Origin: Hirudinaria manillensis
Lineage: Eukaryota > Annelida > Clitellata > Hirudinida > Hirudinidae
Reading direction: 5' to 3'
DNA length: 64,000 nt
Assembly (NCBI GenBank): GCA_034509925.1
Contig: CM067536.1
Coordinates: 7,304,501 to 7,368,500 of the forward strand
A program made the position numbers and the translations under genes. Every line of letters begins with the position of its first letter. Positions within the stretch are counted from its first letter, which is position 1. A model generated the notes under the pieces. The model was not told where the DNA came from, did no database searches, and worked only from the letters and a program-made list of their open reading frames with translations. Below are positions 16,904-30,109 of this stretch, one piece after another.

Positions 16904-19900
16904 GAAATTGAAATTGAGTTGTGACCAGTAAATGATGTTGTTAATTGGTTAATTTGTATTAGGTTTTTAGAAATCAGATGGATTGGTTTAATGATTTAGA
17001 TGTCAGTCTTGTCATTAAAAAGTTAGATTCATTAACTTAATAACGTACTGCTTAACTGTAAATCTAATCAAACGACTAAACTTTCTCGAGAGCACTCGTA
17101 TCACTCAAAAGCGTTTCATTTCCATCATCAGAAAGGCCTACCGTTCAGCTACGACCTGGAGAGGATTATCGACGACTGGGTATTGATGGGATTCCTCGTG
17201 GGTAATGACTTTGTCCCCAACCTTCCGAACCTTCACATCCACCACGACTGCCTGCCAGTCCTTTGGACGGCCTATAAGGAGATCCTGCCTACGCTGGGAG
17301 GTGAGTCTTTCCTTGGGTTTGGGGTAGGGTGGCGTAGGATAGGGTAGGGGATGATAATTGAATAAGTAAGGAGTAGAGGCATATTATGTTAAAGGATGCA
17401 ATGGATTATTTGACGTGCAAATTATGTGCAATGGTATAAAAATCGAATTCTTTTGATTGAGTCAGAGAAAGGATGAATGGCTTCGATTGATCTTATGATG
17501 CTTTCGGTTGACTACCTTGGGATGATGGTTTTGCCTGATGATAATTTATTCATTTAATAATTTATTATAATTTATTCAGGTTACATAAACGAAGGAGGGA
17601 CTTTGAATTTGGAAAGGTTCGAACATTACTTGACCGAGTTGCATCAGGTTTGGAAGTTTGGTTTCAAGTTGCAATTTATTATTAATTAGCATCTAGTTAA
17701 TCAACTTCAACTTAATTATTTATTTATTAACCAATTAGTAATAGTAATTGTTATAATCACATTTATCAATATTTGAAACAAGTTTTTTTTTGTGACCATC
17801 CAGTTTGATTACGATAAGTTTGAGGAGCGTTATGCCGACGCAAAGTGGCTGAAAAGCAAGAAGAGAGGAAGGAGGATGACGAGATTCGTTGCCGACAGCC
17901 AGGAGAACAACCACAACGCGTCTGGCCTCGGCTGGTCCAAGAAAACCGATGACGATGCCGACGAAGAAGAAGACGAGGAGGAAGAAGTAGAAGAAGTCGA
18001 TGCCAGCGTCAGGGTGAGTGAAGCCGAAGTGGGTGTCGTCATGGTTTCTCCTCGAATAGCCTCGCAATGCTTAAGCATTCACAGATGATCCTTTTGGGTT
18101 CTGAAACACTTTGGTTACATTTTATGAGCATGTTGATTGGATTTTGGAAACAATTTGAAGCCTATCAATAGTGATTTCTTAAAAACAAAAAAAAGATTGT
18201 CTCCAATTGTTTAAATTTCTCAATAATCGATTGCCATTAGCATGTGATCCTTCTCGATTACAGTATGCACTGACAAGCGATGTTGTCGGAATACCGTCCG
18301 CCACTGAATTTTTGGAGGGGAATTCTGATGATGGTCCCGAAGGTTTGAACAATTGGATAATTATTATTATGATTATCAACTTATTATTTATACTGTTGTG
18401 ACCATATTGTGCTACATTGATGCTAAGTGCTTCTTAGAATTGCACCTATATTATTATATTTTATTAATTAAACATTAAAATTATTGATAGTGGACTCATT
18501 AACTAAATATAGAGTGCGATTACTCCAGTGGTCGTCTTTACATATAACCCACCTATATTTAACCCAGCAACTATGTCATACCATTAATCCAGATCTGGTT
18601 TCTGGTAACAGTTGACCTAAAAATTTCTAAAAAGATTGTGCCTCTCCTTCAGATGAAGATGAGATCGCACCGGAGAAGGAGCCTTCGAAGTTGGCGTTCA
18701 CTTGTGACGAGCACATGTGCAAGGAGTTCACGAAGTACAAAAGAGAATATTACAAGGAGAAGCTGGAGATCGAAGACATTGACGAGTAACCTCTTCTTTG
18801 CCTTTTCCTTTGTACCGTGTCTCGGCATTGGTCTTATTATTATTATTGTTGTTTTATTATATTATTTATTATAATTATAATTTTGGACTTTATTGTTATT
18901 GTTATAACCACTACTATTGATGATATCCTTAATCTCCTTAATTGTGATTATCACTAGCGACCTCATACAATCGTTCGCCAACAAGTATGTGGAGGCATTG
19001 CAATGGATTCTCCATTACTATTACAACGGCATCCAGTCGTGGAGCTGGTTCTACCCCTATCACTACGCCCCCTTCTTGTCCGACGTGCAAAACTTCTCTC
19101 ATCTCAAGTTGACCTTCGACATGGGTCGACCTTTCCTGCCCTTCCAGCAGCTCATGGCCGTCCTTCCTAAGGCCAGCGGTCAGCTTTTGCCCGCTGCCTT
19201 TCGGAAGCTGATGGAGCCCGGATCTCCGATCGAAGAATACTACCCGGAGGACTTCAAGACGGATTTGAACGGAAAGGTTCAAGAGTGGGAGGCGGTGGTC
19301 TTGATCCCATTCATAGACGAAGAGGTTCTCTTGACGGCCATGGAGCCGCTGTACGAGACGTTGACGTCGGAAGAGAAAAAACGTAACGGGCACGGTCCGC
19401 ACAATGTCGTCTGCTTCCGAGAGTCAAAAGAGTCGGGGTTTTACAGACCGAAGGGCACACACCCCGAGGACGATGGAAAGACCCTGAAGTGGAATTTGCC
19501 GGCGGATTACTTTGCTTTGAAAGTCGGCGATCTTTACAAGGGTCTGTGCAAGGGCGTGAACCTCAGATCTCTCTTTTATGGTTTCCCCACTCTGAGACAC
19601 GTTCCCCACATGGGAAGCCTTCAGATGCAAGGCGTGCGAGTGTTCAACAGGAACAGTTCCAATCCGAGTATGATACTCACTCTGATGCCTCAGAAAGAGT
19701 TATCAATCGATCAGATAAGCAAGGCCTTGATCGGTCAAGTCGCTTTCGTCAACTGGCCTCACCTCTGCGAGGCGCTTGTTGTCGAAATCTCATCGGACGA
19801 GATTAGATTCCAACCGAAATTCGACCTCCACCAGGAGGTGGATAGGCCGGCCCTCCAGCAGCTCGAGATCAACGTGGAAGAGCAGGCGGATTGGCACAGA

Positions 19901-20778
19901 GAGGCCGAATTCCTGGAGGAGAAGTACCTGACCAGGTTTGGAATAGACGTCGGCGAGACGCTTCTGCTCGTCGGAGCGAGGCGATTGGTCGGAAAGAAGT
20001 TCGTCGTGAAACGCTCCGGCGAGGTCGTGCTGGAGAAATATTGGGGCTCCACGACCGAGCGGTTCCTGTACCAGACGTCCGTCGAATATTCGAAAGGCAG
20101 ACATCCGGAATTGGAGGAACGCTACCAGCTGACGGATTTCTTCCAGAAGGGAGAGACCGTCTTCCTGCTCGCCAATCCGCACTACGGATGCGAGGGAAAG
20201 GTTTTGGAAGTTCTGGACTACGAACATCCGAGAATATTGGCTCAGTTCCTGGTTCCCGAGGAGCCGAACCTGGGAAAACTTCGGGCGAAGGCGGCCGAAT
20301 TCGAGAGCTCCTTCGTGGCGTCGTACCTGGCCGCCCAGAGGCTCGGCATCTCCTCGCACCTGCTGTCGCGCATCACTGGTACCATTTACCTCAAGAAGGA
20401 TGCCAACGATTCGGGAAAGCTCAACATCGGACTCAATCTGAAGATGACCAAGCAGAACAAGGAGGTCAGTGGCAATCATTGGCAATCATTGGCATTAGCA
20501 ATCAATCAGTCAATGATGACGACTCATATATGCTTGTAATGGTTGTTACTTTGGATCCTAATTATCTCTAAATGGATAATAATTATGACATCATATTGAC
20601 CCATTGGAGATTGGTGTGCTTGATTTGCTTTTTACAAATCTTGTAGCGAATAAGAATAATGAAAAGATAGAATTAATTTAGATTTCAAATGATCGATGTA
20701 ACATCAATAACACTGATAACATTAGTTAACATGTTGAATTGAGTTAATAATAACAGTTATTATTATTACTAATAATAG

Positions 20779-20843
<65 letters not shown>

Positions 20844-22016
20844 ACGCCTGGATATACCAAGAGGGTTGGCAAAGACTGGTTATATTCTAACAAGGTCATT
20901 GACCTTGTCAGAGAGTACATGGATGAGTGAGTTCTGATTTCGTAATGGTTTATTGGCTCGTTATTACTACTGCCTAGTTCTATAATAATTTATTAATATT
21001 GCTATTATTATTATTATTATTATTATTGTTTTAATTAATATTATTATACTTTAAATTAATTCGTTTAATTAATTAATTAGTTAGCACTTATTTCATGACA
21101 TTCGATCAATTTCAAGATTCCCAGATCTGTTCGAGGCAATTTCGGCCATGACCAACAACGACAATTTCTTCGTCTCCGATGTTTTTGAGAAAAACGGGTG
21201 AGTTTAATTGCATTTAATTATCATTATTAATTAATTAATTAATTAATTATATAAATAAGTAATTAAATAAGTAATTCATACTTTTTAATTAAAATTAAAT
21301 TAAATAAGCAATTAATACTTTTTAATTAAGTAATAATACTTTTTAATTAATTAATTACTTAATTTAATGTGATCAAATTGTTGCGATTGGTTGTAATAAT
21401 CCGGTTAATAGTAGACAATAGCTTCCACATTCTTAACTATTATGGAACTAAAAAAGCTTTTAAAATGTTAATTGCATTAAGTATCATGTGTAAATACTTG
21501 AACTAAGCATGTTAAACTTCTATTTACAAGCAAATAATTTGCTTTTTAATAATTTAATTCTTTTAAATATAATATATCTTTAATGTTAATTCTAATGGAG
21601 AATCATAGCATATTTTATTTATTTATTTTTCTAAACAAAATGAAGGGTCACGTGATGACCACTTGCACAATTTTGTAGTAGCGATCGTCAACGGAAAAAG
21701 TAGATAATTAAAAATATTTTAATTTAAAACAATTTAATTAAATTTAAAACGATTTAAATCCGTCCCGTCTACGCATTTAGACTGGAAAGATTCTCCGAAC
21801 TGGAATCATTCCTGAAATCAAAGATGAAGTCGTTGGACATGAAACCCGTCGGAACCCAGCTTTTGGAAGTGGAACTGATGGAGGAGATAGAGAAAGAAAT
21901 TGGCGAGGTTAGTTGTTAGGAACGAGAGATCGTCTCGGATGAATGAATGAATGCTCTATCGGATTAGTATAATAATGTAGTGCCTTCGAGTTAATAAAAT
22001 TAGGAGGCGAGGACTC

Positions 22017-22050
<34 letters not shown>

Positions 22051-25000
22051 TCATCTTAATTCTATTCTCAATTTTCTTCTAATATGAACATATAACGTCC
22101 TCTTAGGTGTTCACTAGAAAATTATTATTACTAGAATAAATTATAATAAATTAAGTTGTAATGTTTAACCTGTAATAATCTGCTTGTTCTCATTGTTTAT
22201 AAATAATTTCACAGCTAAGCTCCAAAGGTTTAGTAGTCAAGATGAAAGTGAAGCCTCACCTGCTCTACGTGGTTTGTTTACAACATAGTATTTTTTACAA
22301 TGGGCTCAGTTTTAAAATATTTCTTTTAAGTCTTAAATTCATTTTGTATACAATAATAATAATAATAATAATGGTAATAGTAATAATGATAATAACAATA
22401 GTTATAATAATGGCAGTGTACAATGTAAATAATATAGTAAAATTTAAACAACTAATACTTTGATACCAATGAAAAGATATTTTAATGTCAAATGAAGATT
22501 TGTATTATATATGTATTTTTATGTATATTTTCATATATATACATTTTTTATTCCAAATATTTTTTTATTTTTATTCTTTTTATTCATTTTAATTTTTTTA
22601 TTCCATCATAGCCGAAAATCATTCACTCCCCCTGCGCTTTGGATGAATTGACGATCTTCGAGCTGTTCGACCGAGTGATCAACATCAGGCCCGGGTTCAC
22701 GGTGCCCCTCGGACTGAGGGGGACCCTGGTCGGGATAGAACCCGGTCGGTATTTTTTGAGCCCAATGTCGGGGCATTAAATTACCTTTTTTTTGTTTTTG
22801 TTGGATTTAAATTTATTATTGTTTTTTTTTGGTGGTTTGTTAATTGGTTAAGCATAGAATCAATTACGTCATTGTTTTTAACTCAGTGTTTTGTTGGGCA
22901 ACCTTTTTTTTTCAATTTTATCGATTTATTATTTTTTTAAACCTGTACGATTAAAATTCAAAAGTCCATATTAGTCCTGTTAGATTGAAATTCATTTGAA
23001 CAATGGTTATTGTTATGCCATTATCCTAATGGCAACCTTTTAAATATCCAGGTGAGAAGGGACAGGATTACCTGTATCACGTTCTGTTTGACAAGGAATT
23101 TGAAGGTGCCATGCCTCTGAGGTGAATGCCACCAAGTTGTGATTTTAATCTGATATAGAAAAATATTTATCATATGAATATTATTTTTATTATTATTATT
23201 ATCACTTAAGCAAACTACGCTTTCTGATTTAACGATGTCATCACGCTTAGACGCTAATGTCTAAAACGCATCTTTGATGGAATCTCAGGTGTTCCAGCAG
23301 CAAGTGCTACCGGGTCCCCGCCACCTCCCTCGTAAACATCACCCACGGCATCAGAATGGCTCGCAGGGCCAGCAGCAAGAGCAGCAAGAAGAGCACGGGG
23401 AACGTCAACCAGAGCAGTTTCCGGTCGCGCCCGAACGGCTTCGTCGAGGACTCTCCGTCGACGACGCGCGTCCTCGGATCCGGGGCGAGAGGCGGAACCG
23501 GAAAACCCATGACGAGCGCGAACGTCGGCGAAGACGTCCGGGACGAGTCCAAGGCTCTCCAGCACAGCGCCGAGGTTCGTTGGTTACCAAATATGTTGCT
23601 TTGCTTCTCGTTCCCAATCTCATTGCATTGTAAAACTTCAATTTGTTTTTAATGCATAATGAATGTTAACAGTGTTCTAACTTAGTATTAATACTAGTAA
23701 TGCTTGTAACAGATCACAAGTGTGAATATTAATATTACAATGGTTATAATAATACTATATAATAATATATTGCTATAATAATTATATAATAATAATAATA
23801 ATAAATATTAATACCTGTAATGAATCATGAATAACGAACATTAACAATGTTAACTTAATACTAATACTTGTTACTCGCTTAATCAGTTATCGTTAGTTGA
23901 ACTGCTATCCAAGTTACAATCCTCTGCAGGCAAACACGGACAGGAATTGCAGCGACGATGCCTATGCCCAGGCGTGGGACAGATTGAAGCAAGGATCGAA
24001 TGCGAAACGAGAGGAGCCGAAGATCAAAATCCTCCCCCCGAACAAGGCCTCGGTCAGGCCAGTGCCCCCCAGTCTGAAGCCTCCTCAGGCATGGATTGAC
24101 AAGTCAAATATGGAACACAACGGCCAGCAGAATGTACAGGTGGGAGTTGGTGCACTATTGATTTGATTTTATTGATGAGATGGTGATGGTGGTGATGATG
24201 ATGATGATTGTTTGGAGTTGATGATGATGATGTTGTTGATGATACTTCTTGACAAGGATACAAGGATGAATGTGATTATACTAAAGACTATCAATTCCTA
24301 GTATATTATTATCATCATGGTGATTATTATACTAATGGTTATCAATTCATAGTGTGATTATTATACTAATGGTTATCAATTAATAGTGTGATTATTATAC
24401 TAATGGTTATCAATTAATAGTGTGATTATTATACTAATGGTTATCAATTCATCTTGTAGATGGGGAAAAAGATTTCAATCGATGAACTTATGAAAAAAGC
24501 AGGTTAGTTCAATAAGGACATTGATGCATCCATCAAAGCATTGCATTTATTAATTTGGCTTTTCTTAACCTGTTGTTATTATTGGATTGTTGCTGTTATT
24601 GTATTGTTGTTATTATTCTGATATGTCGTTACGGAACTGCATGGAGTCGTCTTGAAACGCATTTTTGGCTTTCAGAATCAGAAATGCAGAAGGTGTCAAT
24701 CAATGGTCATTCTCTCCCTCAACAACAACAACAACACTCAAACCTGTTGACTCAGTACAACCACAATCATCATCACCACCAGCAACAACAACAAGTACGA
24801 CAAAATGACTACCAAAGGCAACAACATTCACTCAACCAGCAGCATAATCATGGACAACATCAACAACAACAGCCTTTCAACCATCACCAGCAACCAAAGC
24901 AACAACAATGGCCGTTCCTAAACAACAAGTTAGTACTTTATTTCATAAGTTTCAGATAATTTTGTTCCTAGGTTTTTGTGAACATTCTATTTATTTATTC

Positions 25001-26394
25001 ATTTACTTGTTTATTTACCTATTTATTTATTTATTTATTTATTTATTTGATACTTCTTTAATCTACTTCAAAAACGGTTTACTGTTTGTTTGAATCAATA
25101 TCTCGTCCGAAGAAGATTTAAATTAATTTGCCGTACTTTACTGCAGTCAGGAGCAAAACAGTCTGTTGTTCTTCTGCCAAGCCAGCGGGCTTCCGACTCC
25201 CAAGTACGAGATGAGGTCCATAGATGGAGGATTCCAGGGCAGGGTTCATGTTCAGGGCAAAGGGTGGTTTACGGGTCCAATCTGTGCCGATGAGTTCGGA
25301 GCTATCGAGGTGGTGTCTGGTTTTGCCTTACACAATATAAAGGTAATTCTTTTGTACCTGTTATTATTTATTAATTTATTAATTAATAAGGTTTATTAAT
25401 ATTTGACTATCTCATTAACATAAATTATTCAGCTTGAAATTATTGAGTTTTATTAAAATTCATTTTAGCTCCAAAAGAACAATCGCTTTAATGGACCTTC
25501 CACGAGTAAGTACAGTACCTTGTTTTGTACTCACCACTTAGTTTTGTGTACTTAACGTATCATTATACTCCTGCATCAACATGCATTTTTAACACTGTGC
25601 ATCCAATATTGACATCTCTTACAATCTATATACAAAGATCAATCAATTAGTATAACATAAAAAAAACCCAGAAGACAGTGTTTTTCTATTTCATTTCCTA
25701 CATTGAGAAATATCTTCCATGTTAATGTAAATCAAAGCAAATTTGATTCCACCTTTGATTTAATAGATGCAGGTCAGTACAATCCTCAACACAACATGGG
25801 GCTCCAAACTGGACCAAGACACCAATTGGCCAATGCAGCAGGCCCCTCCGCTCTGAACCCGCAAGCCAACACCTTCATACCCACGCAGGTAATCACGTCA
25901 AACTCACCACTCTAACACATAATAGAGTTTCATGACTTTCACTACTTTTTCCAGATTATCAGCAGCAATGTAACGTTATTTCTTAATTATATCCACCATT
26001 TATCACATTGCAACTTACAAGTTGTTTTGAGAACATTTTATTTTGAGTACAATTTTATAACATAATAGGATTAAATTCAAATTATTGAATTATATTTGAT
26101 AGTATTAAATGTTCCTGATCAGTTTCAAATCGATTGATTTTTGATCAAATTCCCTTCCTAAAGGTCCTCCTGAAACAGAAATCCACCAACAGACCGACGT
26201 GCCCTGCCCCGGATCCGAGGACCCCCCTCGGGGACGCTCGCCCGGTCCAAACCGAAGCCCCCAAACTCGGCGAATCTCCCGAGCACCCAGAAACTAAGGA
26301 CACCCCGAGCAAACCCAACGGCAGAAAAGTTACAAAGCACAGGAAGCAACACAAGAGAATCGCAGCATCCTTTGCTATTCAAAGAGCAACATGA
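12701..26394 (+). CDS. XRN1: 5'-3' exoribonuclease 1 (XRN1)
   Basis: 27 exons: 12701-12775, 13751-13882, 14887-14987, 15288-15382, 15680-15789, 16289-16399, 16645-16818, 17132-17300, 17580-17647, 17804-18013, 18264-18342, 18653-18785, 18958-20464, 20844-20926, 21117-21197, 21781-21907, 22215-22271, 22612-22744, 23052-23121, 23289-23574, 23930-24139, 24460-24502, 24676-24928, 25147-25342, 25469-25505, 25773-25888, 26164-26394. The joined frame is 1628 residues, near the 1700 of vertebrate XRN1. [15 protein letters not shown] opens the nuclease domain; acidic metal ligands appear in DMNG (D35), GEGEHK (E175, E177) and GLDADL (D205, D207). The large exon 13 carries the rest of the catalytic core and the PAZ/KOW-like region; the C-terminus is low complexity, with a His/Gln-rich exon (24676-24928) and a basic tail [14 protein letters not shown] like the family's end. 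XRN1 degrades decapped 5'-monophosphate mRNA in the cytoplasm and P-bodies. Boundaries of small exons 22, 25 and 26 are the least certain. Confidence 0.96.
14267..14350. repeat. CAT/CGT microsatellite in XRN1 intron 2
   Basis: Runs of cat with scattered cgt. They create spurious open frames on both strands. Confidence 0.9.
14735..14757. repeat. TC dinucleotide repeat in XRN1 intron 2
   Basis: Uninterrupted tc run of about 11 units, some 130 bp upstream of exon 3. Confidence 0.9.
16556..16638. repeat. AAT/AAC microsatellite upstream of XRN1 exon 7
   Basis: Imperfect trinucleotide run that ends a few bases before the acceptor of exon 7, replacing the usual pyrimidine tract. Confidence 0.85.
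16828..16903. repeat. TTGA tetranucleotide microsatellite after XRN1 exon 7
   Basis: About 18 units of ttga starting roughly ten bases after the exon 7 donor. Confidence 0.9.
20757..20840. repeat. TTA microsatellite abutting XRN1 exon 14
   Basis: Long att/tta run ending two to three bases before the cag acceptor of exon 14, so it serves as the pyrimidine-containing tract. Confidence 0.9.
22018..22050. repeat. TTA microsatellite in XRN1 intron 16
   Basis: About 11 units of att. A smaller relative of the run upstream of exon 14. Confidence 0.85.
24318..24455. repeat. 34-bp minisatellite forming the acceptor region of XRN1 exon 22
   Basis: Four tandem copies of a 34-bp unit (core tgattattatactaatgg, then ttatcaatt[a/c]atag), with a more diverged copy before them near 24270-24300. 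The last copy is altered to end ttcatcttgtag, the acceptor used for exon 22 at 24460. Confidence 0.88.
24993..25050. repeat. TTTA tetranucleotide repeat in XRN1 intron 23
   Basis: Imperfect then perfect attt units. No coding role. Confidence 0.85.
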
Positions 26395-27036
26395 AGGAGA
26401 AAGGGAGAGCCTCACCCGTCGAACTGTAACACGCGCGTTTATATATTTTTGCGAGTAGCTTCCGCATCCTTAGCCCGCGACGATGCGGGCAGCCGCAGCC
26501 CGCTTTAGGTCATTGGTGTCCGACCCGACGGAATTTGCACGAGAGATCTTGATTTTAAAACGCTACTCTTCAACTTTTCTTTTTCAATGTGATTTTAGAA
26601 ATAAAATTCACTTGTATCTAGAATGGTTGGCCATTCTTGGCCTCTTGACCTCAAGAGCTGCACTACTCATTAAAGCTACATTAGGTCCAAATTGGTCCAT
26701 TATCCCAAACTGTCTAACGATACCATTTAGCTTTAAGTGAAGTATTCCCAAATTCCAGGCAAGGCTTTCAGCTATTATGGATAACTGCAATTTATTCAAA
26801 CCATATAAAAATGATCAAAAAACTCAAACTAAAGATTTTAAAGTAAGAATAGCATTCCATGACTTATCGAAAATAAGGTTCATCATTTATAAGGAGTTTA
26901 GGTAAAACTATGCAAGGACAAGCAAAACTTGTTGATTATGCATAAAAAAAAAGTGATTAATTCATCTTATAATTTAACATGGTTGCCAGCACATCTGATC
27001 GTTCTCGAAGCATCTCTGACTGCTACTCAATAGGCC
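26395..27036. other. XRN1 3' UTR and convergent intergenic stretch
   Basis: Follows the XRN1 stop and precedes the 3' end of the minus-strand NDUFA4-like gene. An AATAAA occurs near 26601. No gene seen; frames here are shadows or random. Confidence 0.5.
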
Positions 27037-27736
27037 TCAGTTTTCATAGTGACTGTTGATCTCATTCCTGAGTTGTTCCATTGAGGCGTCATGGGTTTTT
27101 GGTGTGTGGACGACCAACAACTGGCAATATCAGCAAGTTTTAGCTGGATCAATCCCTCCAATTTAATGTGCAATGTGCCAACTGCTCATTGGCTTTCAAT
27201 AAAACAATAAATATTTTATTAAGTCACAATACAAAAATGGTTGCTGACACTGAACATAGCAATATCCCAGCGACAGCAGTCTCTAAACAGTCGTCTTATG
27301 GCCCATCGAGTTATTAACAACACATCTCCTGAATAAGACTCTTTCCATTATCTCTATACGTACAAAAGATTTCAAACCTTCCTGATTTCATCAGGTCCAA
27401 CGTCCCTCTCTGGCATTCTGCCTTTCTTTCCAAACCTTAAACTGAAGTAGGATAGCAATTGATGCTTTGTATCAAATTCATTCAAACTTCAACAAGCCAT
27501 GTAACATACCTGACATCACCTTTCTGCTTAAGACTGTAAGCTATGTAACTAGTGCACAGAGTGCAAGCAAATCCAGTGATGGCAACAATTGGTAAAAGCT
27601 GCAAATTCAAGATTCTGATGAGTCAATAATGATGTCCATGCATCCTATTGTTCTTTGAAAGATGGAAACTCATCAAATTTGAGAATCTTACACTGTAATT
27701 TGACTTTAGGGTTGCCGAAGAGAAAAGACCAGGCAT
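27037..27736 (-). CDS. NDUFA4: NDUFA4-family small mitochondrial protein, tandem copy A
   Basis: Four exons on the minus strand (27692-27736, 27510-27598, 27378-27441, 27037-27120) join to 93 residues. A single membrane helix sits in exon 2 (LLPIVAITGFACTLCTSYIAY), followed by a short soluble tail with PDEIRK and a helical end (EQLRNEINSHYEN). NDUFA4-family proteins are single-span inner-membrane subunits of about 80-100 residues now placed in cytochrome c oxidase. The internal exons are 89 and 64 bp, the same sizes and phases as in copy B about 1 kb upstream in the direction of transcription. Copy A lacks the W and F/D-rich segment seen in B and has drifted more, so it may be a specialised paralogue. 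Too short per exon to find by open frame alone. Confidence 0.72.
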
Positions 27737-28232
27737 GATGAATAAGGCAGACCTGACCAGGCGAGTGTAATTAATAAAATGCGTTTAATTTCAAAATTAT
27801 GTCCCTCAATTACCACTGCTCAATTCTAGCAAGAGTTGTTAAGATCTATCCAAATTGCACTAAGTTGGAAACATTAACAAAAATATGTAAGATTCGCATT
27901 GAAAACTTGCCTTTATTTCGAAATAAGACCGAACCCAAACAATCGCGAAGAAACCTCAAAGCACTTAACAGAGATGCCCTTGTGCAAATGACAAAGCGCC
28001 TCTTTCCGTCCACGATTGCGCTTTATTATTGCATAAAAGTGCGACAAACTCACGATTAATAAGACAAAATTCATTCCAAAAATATTTCAGAAATGCTAAC
28101 AGGATGAAAAATTAAATAGGTTGACGCCAGAGAGTTCTGTGTGAGAAATCGCGAAAATCTAAACAGCCGATTGTGATAAATTTAGATATTTATTATCGAA
28201 AAAATAACTTTGTTTTCAAATTCATCGCGAAT
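27737..28232. other. Spacer between the two NDUFA4-like genes
   Basis: About 500 bp holding the promoter of copy A and the 3' UTR of copy B. A plus-strand open frame at 27799-28059 has no recognisable motif. Confidence 0.45.
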
Positions 28233-28754
28233 TTAATTTTGGCTGTAGTGATCTTGGATTTCCCTCCTCAAGTTTTCCAACTCAACATTGTATGGCTTCA
28301 CATTCTTGGTACGGTACAGCTGATAAAATATTAGAAAACGGTTAAATCCCGACAACAATCAAGATGTTGTTTACAGTGTACTCACCTTCCTGTACTCATC
28401 AGGTTCAACGCTCCACTCTGGCAGCTTGTCCTTGTCAAAAAGACGGAAGCTAAAACGAAAAACAATTTCCATAATTAAACACACCATCCAACAGTTATAT
28501 GCCTCAACGTGAGAAAAATTATTCGAGAAATATCCAACTTACTGGAGATCAGGCTTGGAAGAAGCCATGTACCAAAGGTAGCTTCCTGCCATGGCGCATG
28601 CGAAACCGGTCAGGGCGACTGTCGGAAGAAGCTGCAAAAGGAATATTGTCCATGAAACATTGCATCTCCAGAAGTCAATACGAGTCAATCAAATTCTTAC
28701 ACTGTAGTTCTTCAGCATGCATTTAAAGGTGAATATCCTGTTAACCTTGAACAT
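28233..28754 (-). CDS. NDUFA4: NDUFA4-family small mitochondrial protein, tandem copy B
   Basis: Four exons on the minus strand (28701-28754, 28543-28631, 28386-28449, 28233-28319) join to 97 residues. Exon 2 encodes the membrane helix LLPTVALTGFACAMAGSYLW and the exon 2-3 junction gives MASSKPDLHF, then WSVEPDEYRKLYRTKNVKPY and a charged helix ending DHYSQN. The layout (short basic N-terminus, one helix, then a soluble tail with a Pro-Asp near the start) is that of NDUFA4/COXFA4 and its NMES1-like relatives, which join complex IV in the inner membrane. Copy B is closer to the family pattern than copy A. The two share intron phases and internal exon lengths, so they arose by tandem duplication of an intron-bearing gene. 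Confidence 0.78.
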
Positions 28755-30109
28755 TTTGTCGGTTTTAACCTTCAAGAAAATAAAGGGTTTATTGACGGCG
28801 AATGGAATGTGAAACTACATCTACTAGACGTTCTGAGAAATGTTTTGGGGCTCGTTAATCACAAAGATAAACCGGACGCCATTTTGTTGCGGACTAAACA
28901 GTCCTATTTCAAGGACAATTGCAGTTGTGTGTAACTCCTATCCATATTTGGATTAAACATTCAACGTAAAATTATTTTACGGCCACTTCGCTAAAGTATA
29001 AAGAAAAATCGAGCTCCGAAATTGTTTGACATTTGGACAGTTACGCTGTTACGTACCGAAGCAGAAATAATAATTAACAAATATAAATACTGGCAAATTT
29101 GAATGCCGAAACTAAATTTTGCTAATAGCAGAGAGTATTTAGAAGCAACATGAACTTACTCGACTGACCAGCTACACAATAATCAACGGTGAAGGACGAA
29201 TTGTTAAGCCCCCAGTGAATTGGCCTCTTTGTATATAGAAAACTCATTATCGTCCCTTATAAATATTTATATAAAATAAAATTTTACGTACGTTAAATCA
29301 GTTTTTACGTTTAATTTATTTCTTTTTAAATTTTAATTCCGAGAATAATCCGTTAAATTTAAATAGCATTTAAGACGAAAATGGTTTTAATTAATAACTG
29401 CAATCATTTGTTTACGCCCACATACCTTATTCTGATTATATAGCTAGCCAACAAAACGTAGCTGGTCAGCTTTAGTCTCCTATGTGGAGAAATGGGCTGC
29501 TTTTTCCATATTTAACCTGCTTTTCTGTACTAAAAGTTTCCAGAGAAAAAAGTGTGGCATGCATTGCGAAAGATATACGTTCGTAATTTACAAATAGTTC
29601 AATTGAGATCATGCAACAATATAACGCTAAATCATCATTCAAAAGACAAAAGATTGTTTATCATGATGATTAATCGCTAGTAATAACTGACCAGTTCATT
29701 TGTTCGGAGCAATTAAAACATGAATTAAATTAAAATAGATATTTTATTTTGTATATGTGAGGATATTTACATTTACGGAGTTACATACAAAGTAATAAAG
29801 AAATTTTAAAAAATATTGATGTTAAATACAAAAATTAAACGATCTAAACGAGAAGCCTTATAAATTAATAATTTGTTATTATCGGCTTTATTTTGTTAAA
29901 AATTAATTATTAATGATGTAATTACTATTCATTATCTTTTATTGGTAGCAGGAAATAAGAGTGAAAGTTTAGCAACTCATAACAAACTTTGAAGAAGACG
30001 AAAATAATTTTCATTAACGAGACTCTTCTTTGAAGAAATATTAACTTGAATTTCTTATAATAGTTAAGTAACAGTTAAGCAATAAACTGAGACGAGCTTT
30101 CAGAAGATC
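28755..30109. other. Intergenic region, 1.35 kb
   Basis: Promoter of NDUFA4-like copy B on the minus side and of the SAP30BP-like gene on the plus side. AT-rich; no other gene, repeat family or RNA gene recognised. A possible splice acceptor (gctttcag) lies at about 30097-30104, just before the SAP30BP ATG. Confidence 0.5.

Noticed and set aside
19790-20571. Long frames overlapping XRN1 exon 13 (231 and 226 codons)
   Set aside because: Shadows of the XRN1 reading frame in a GC-richer exon.
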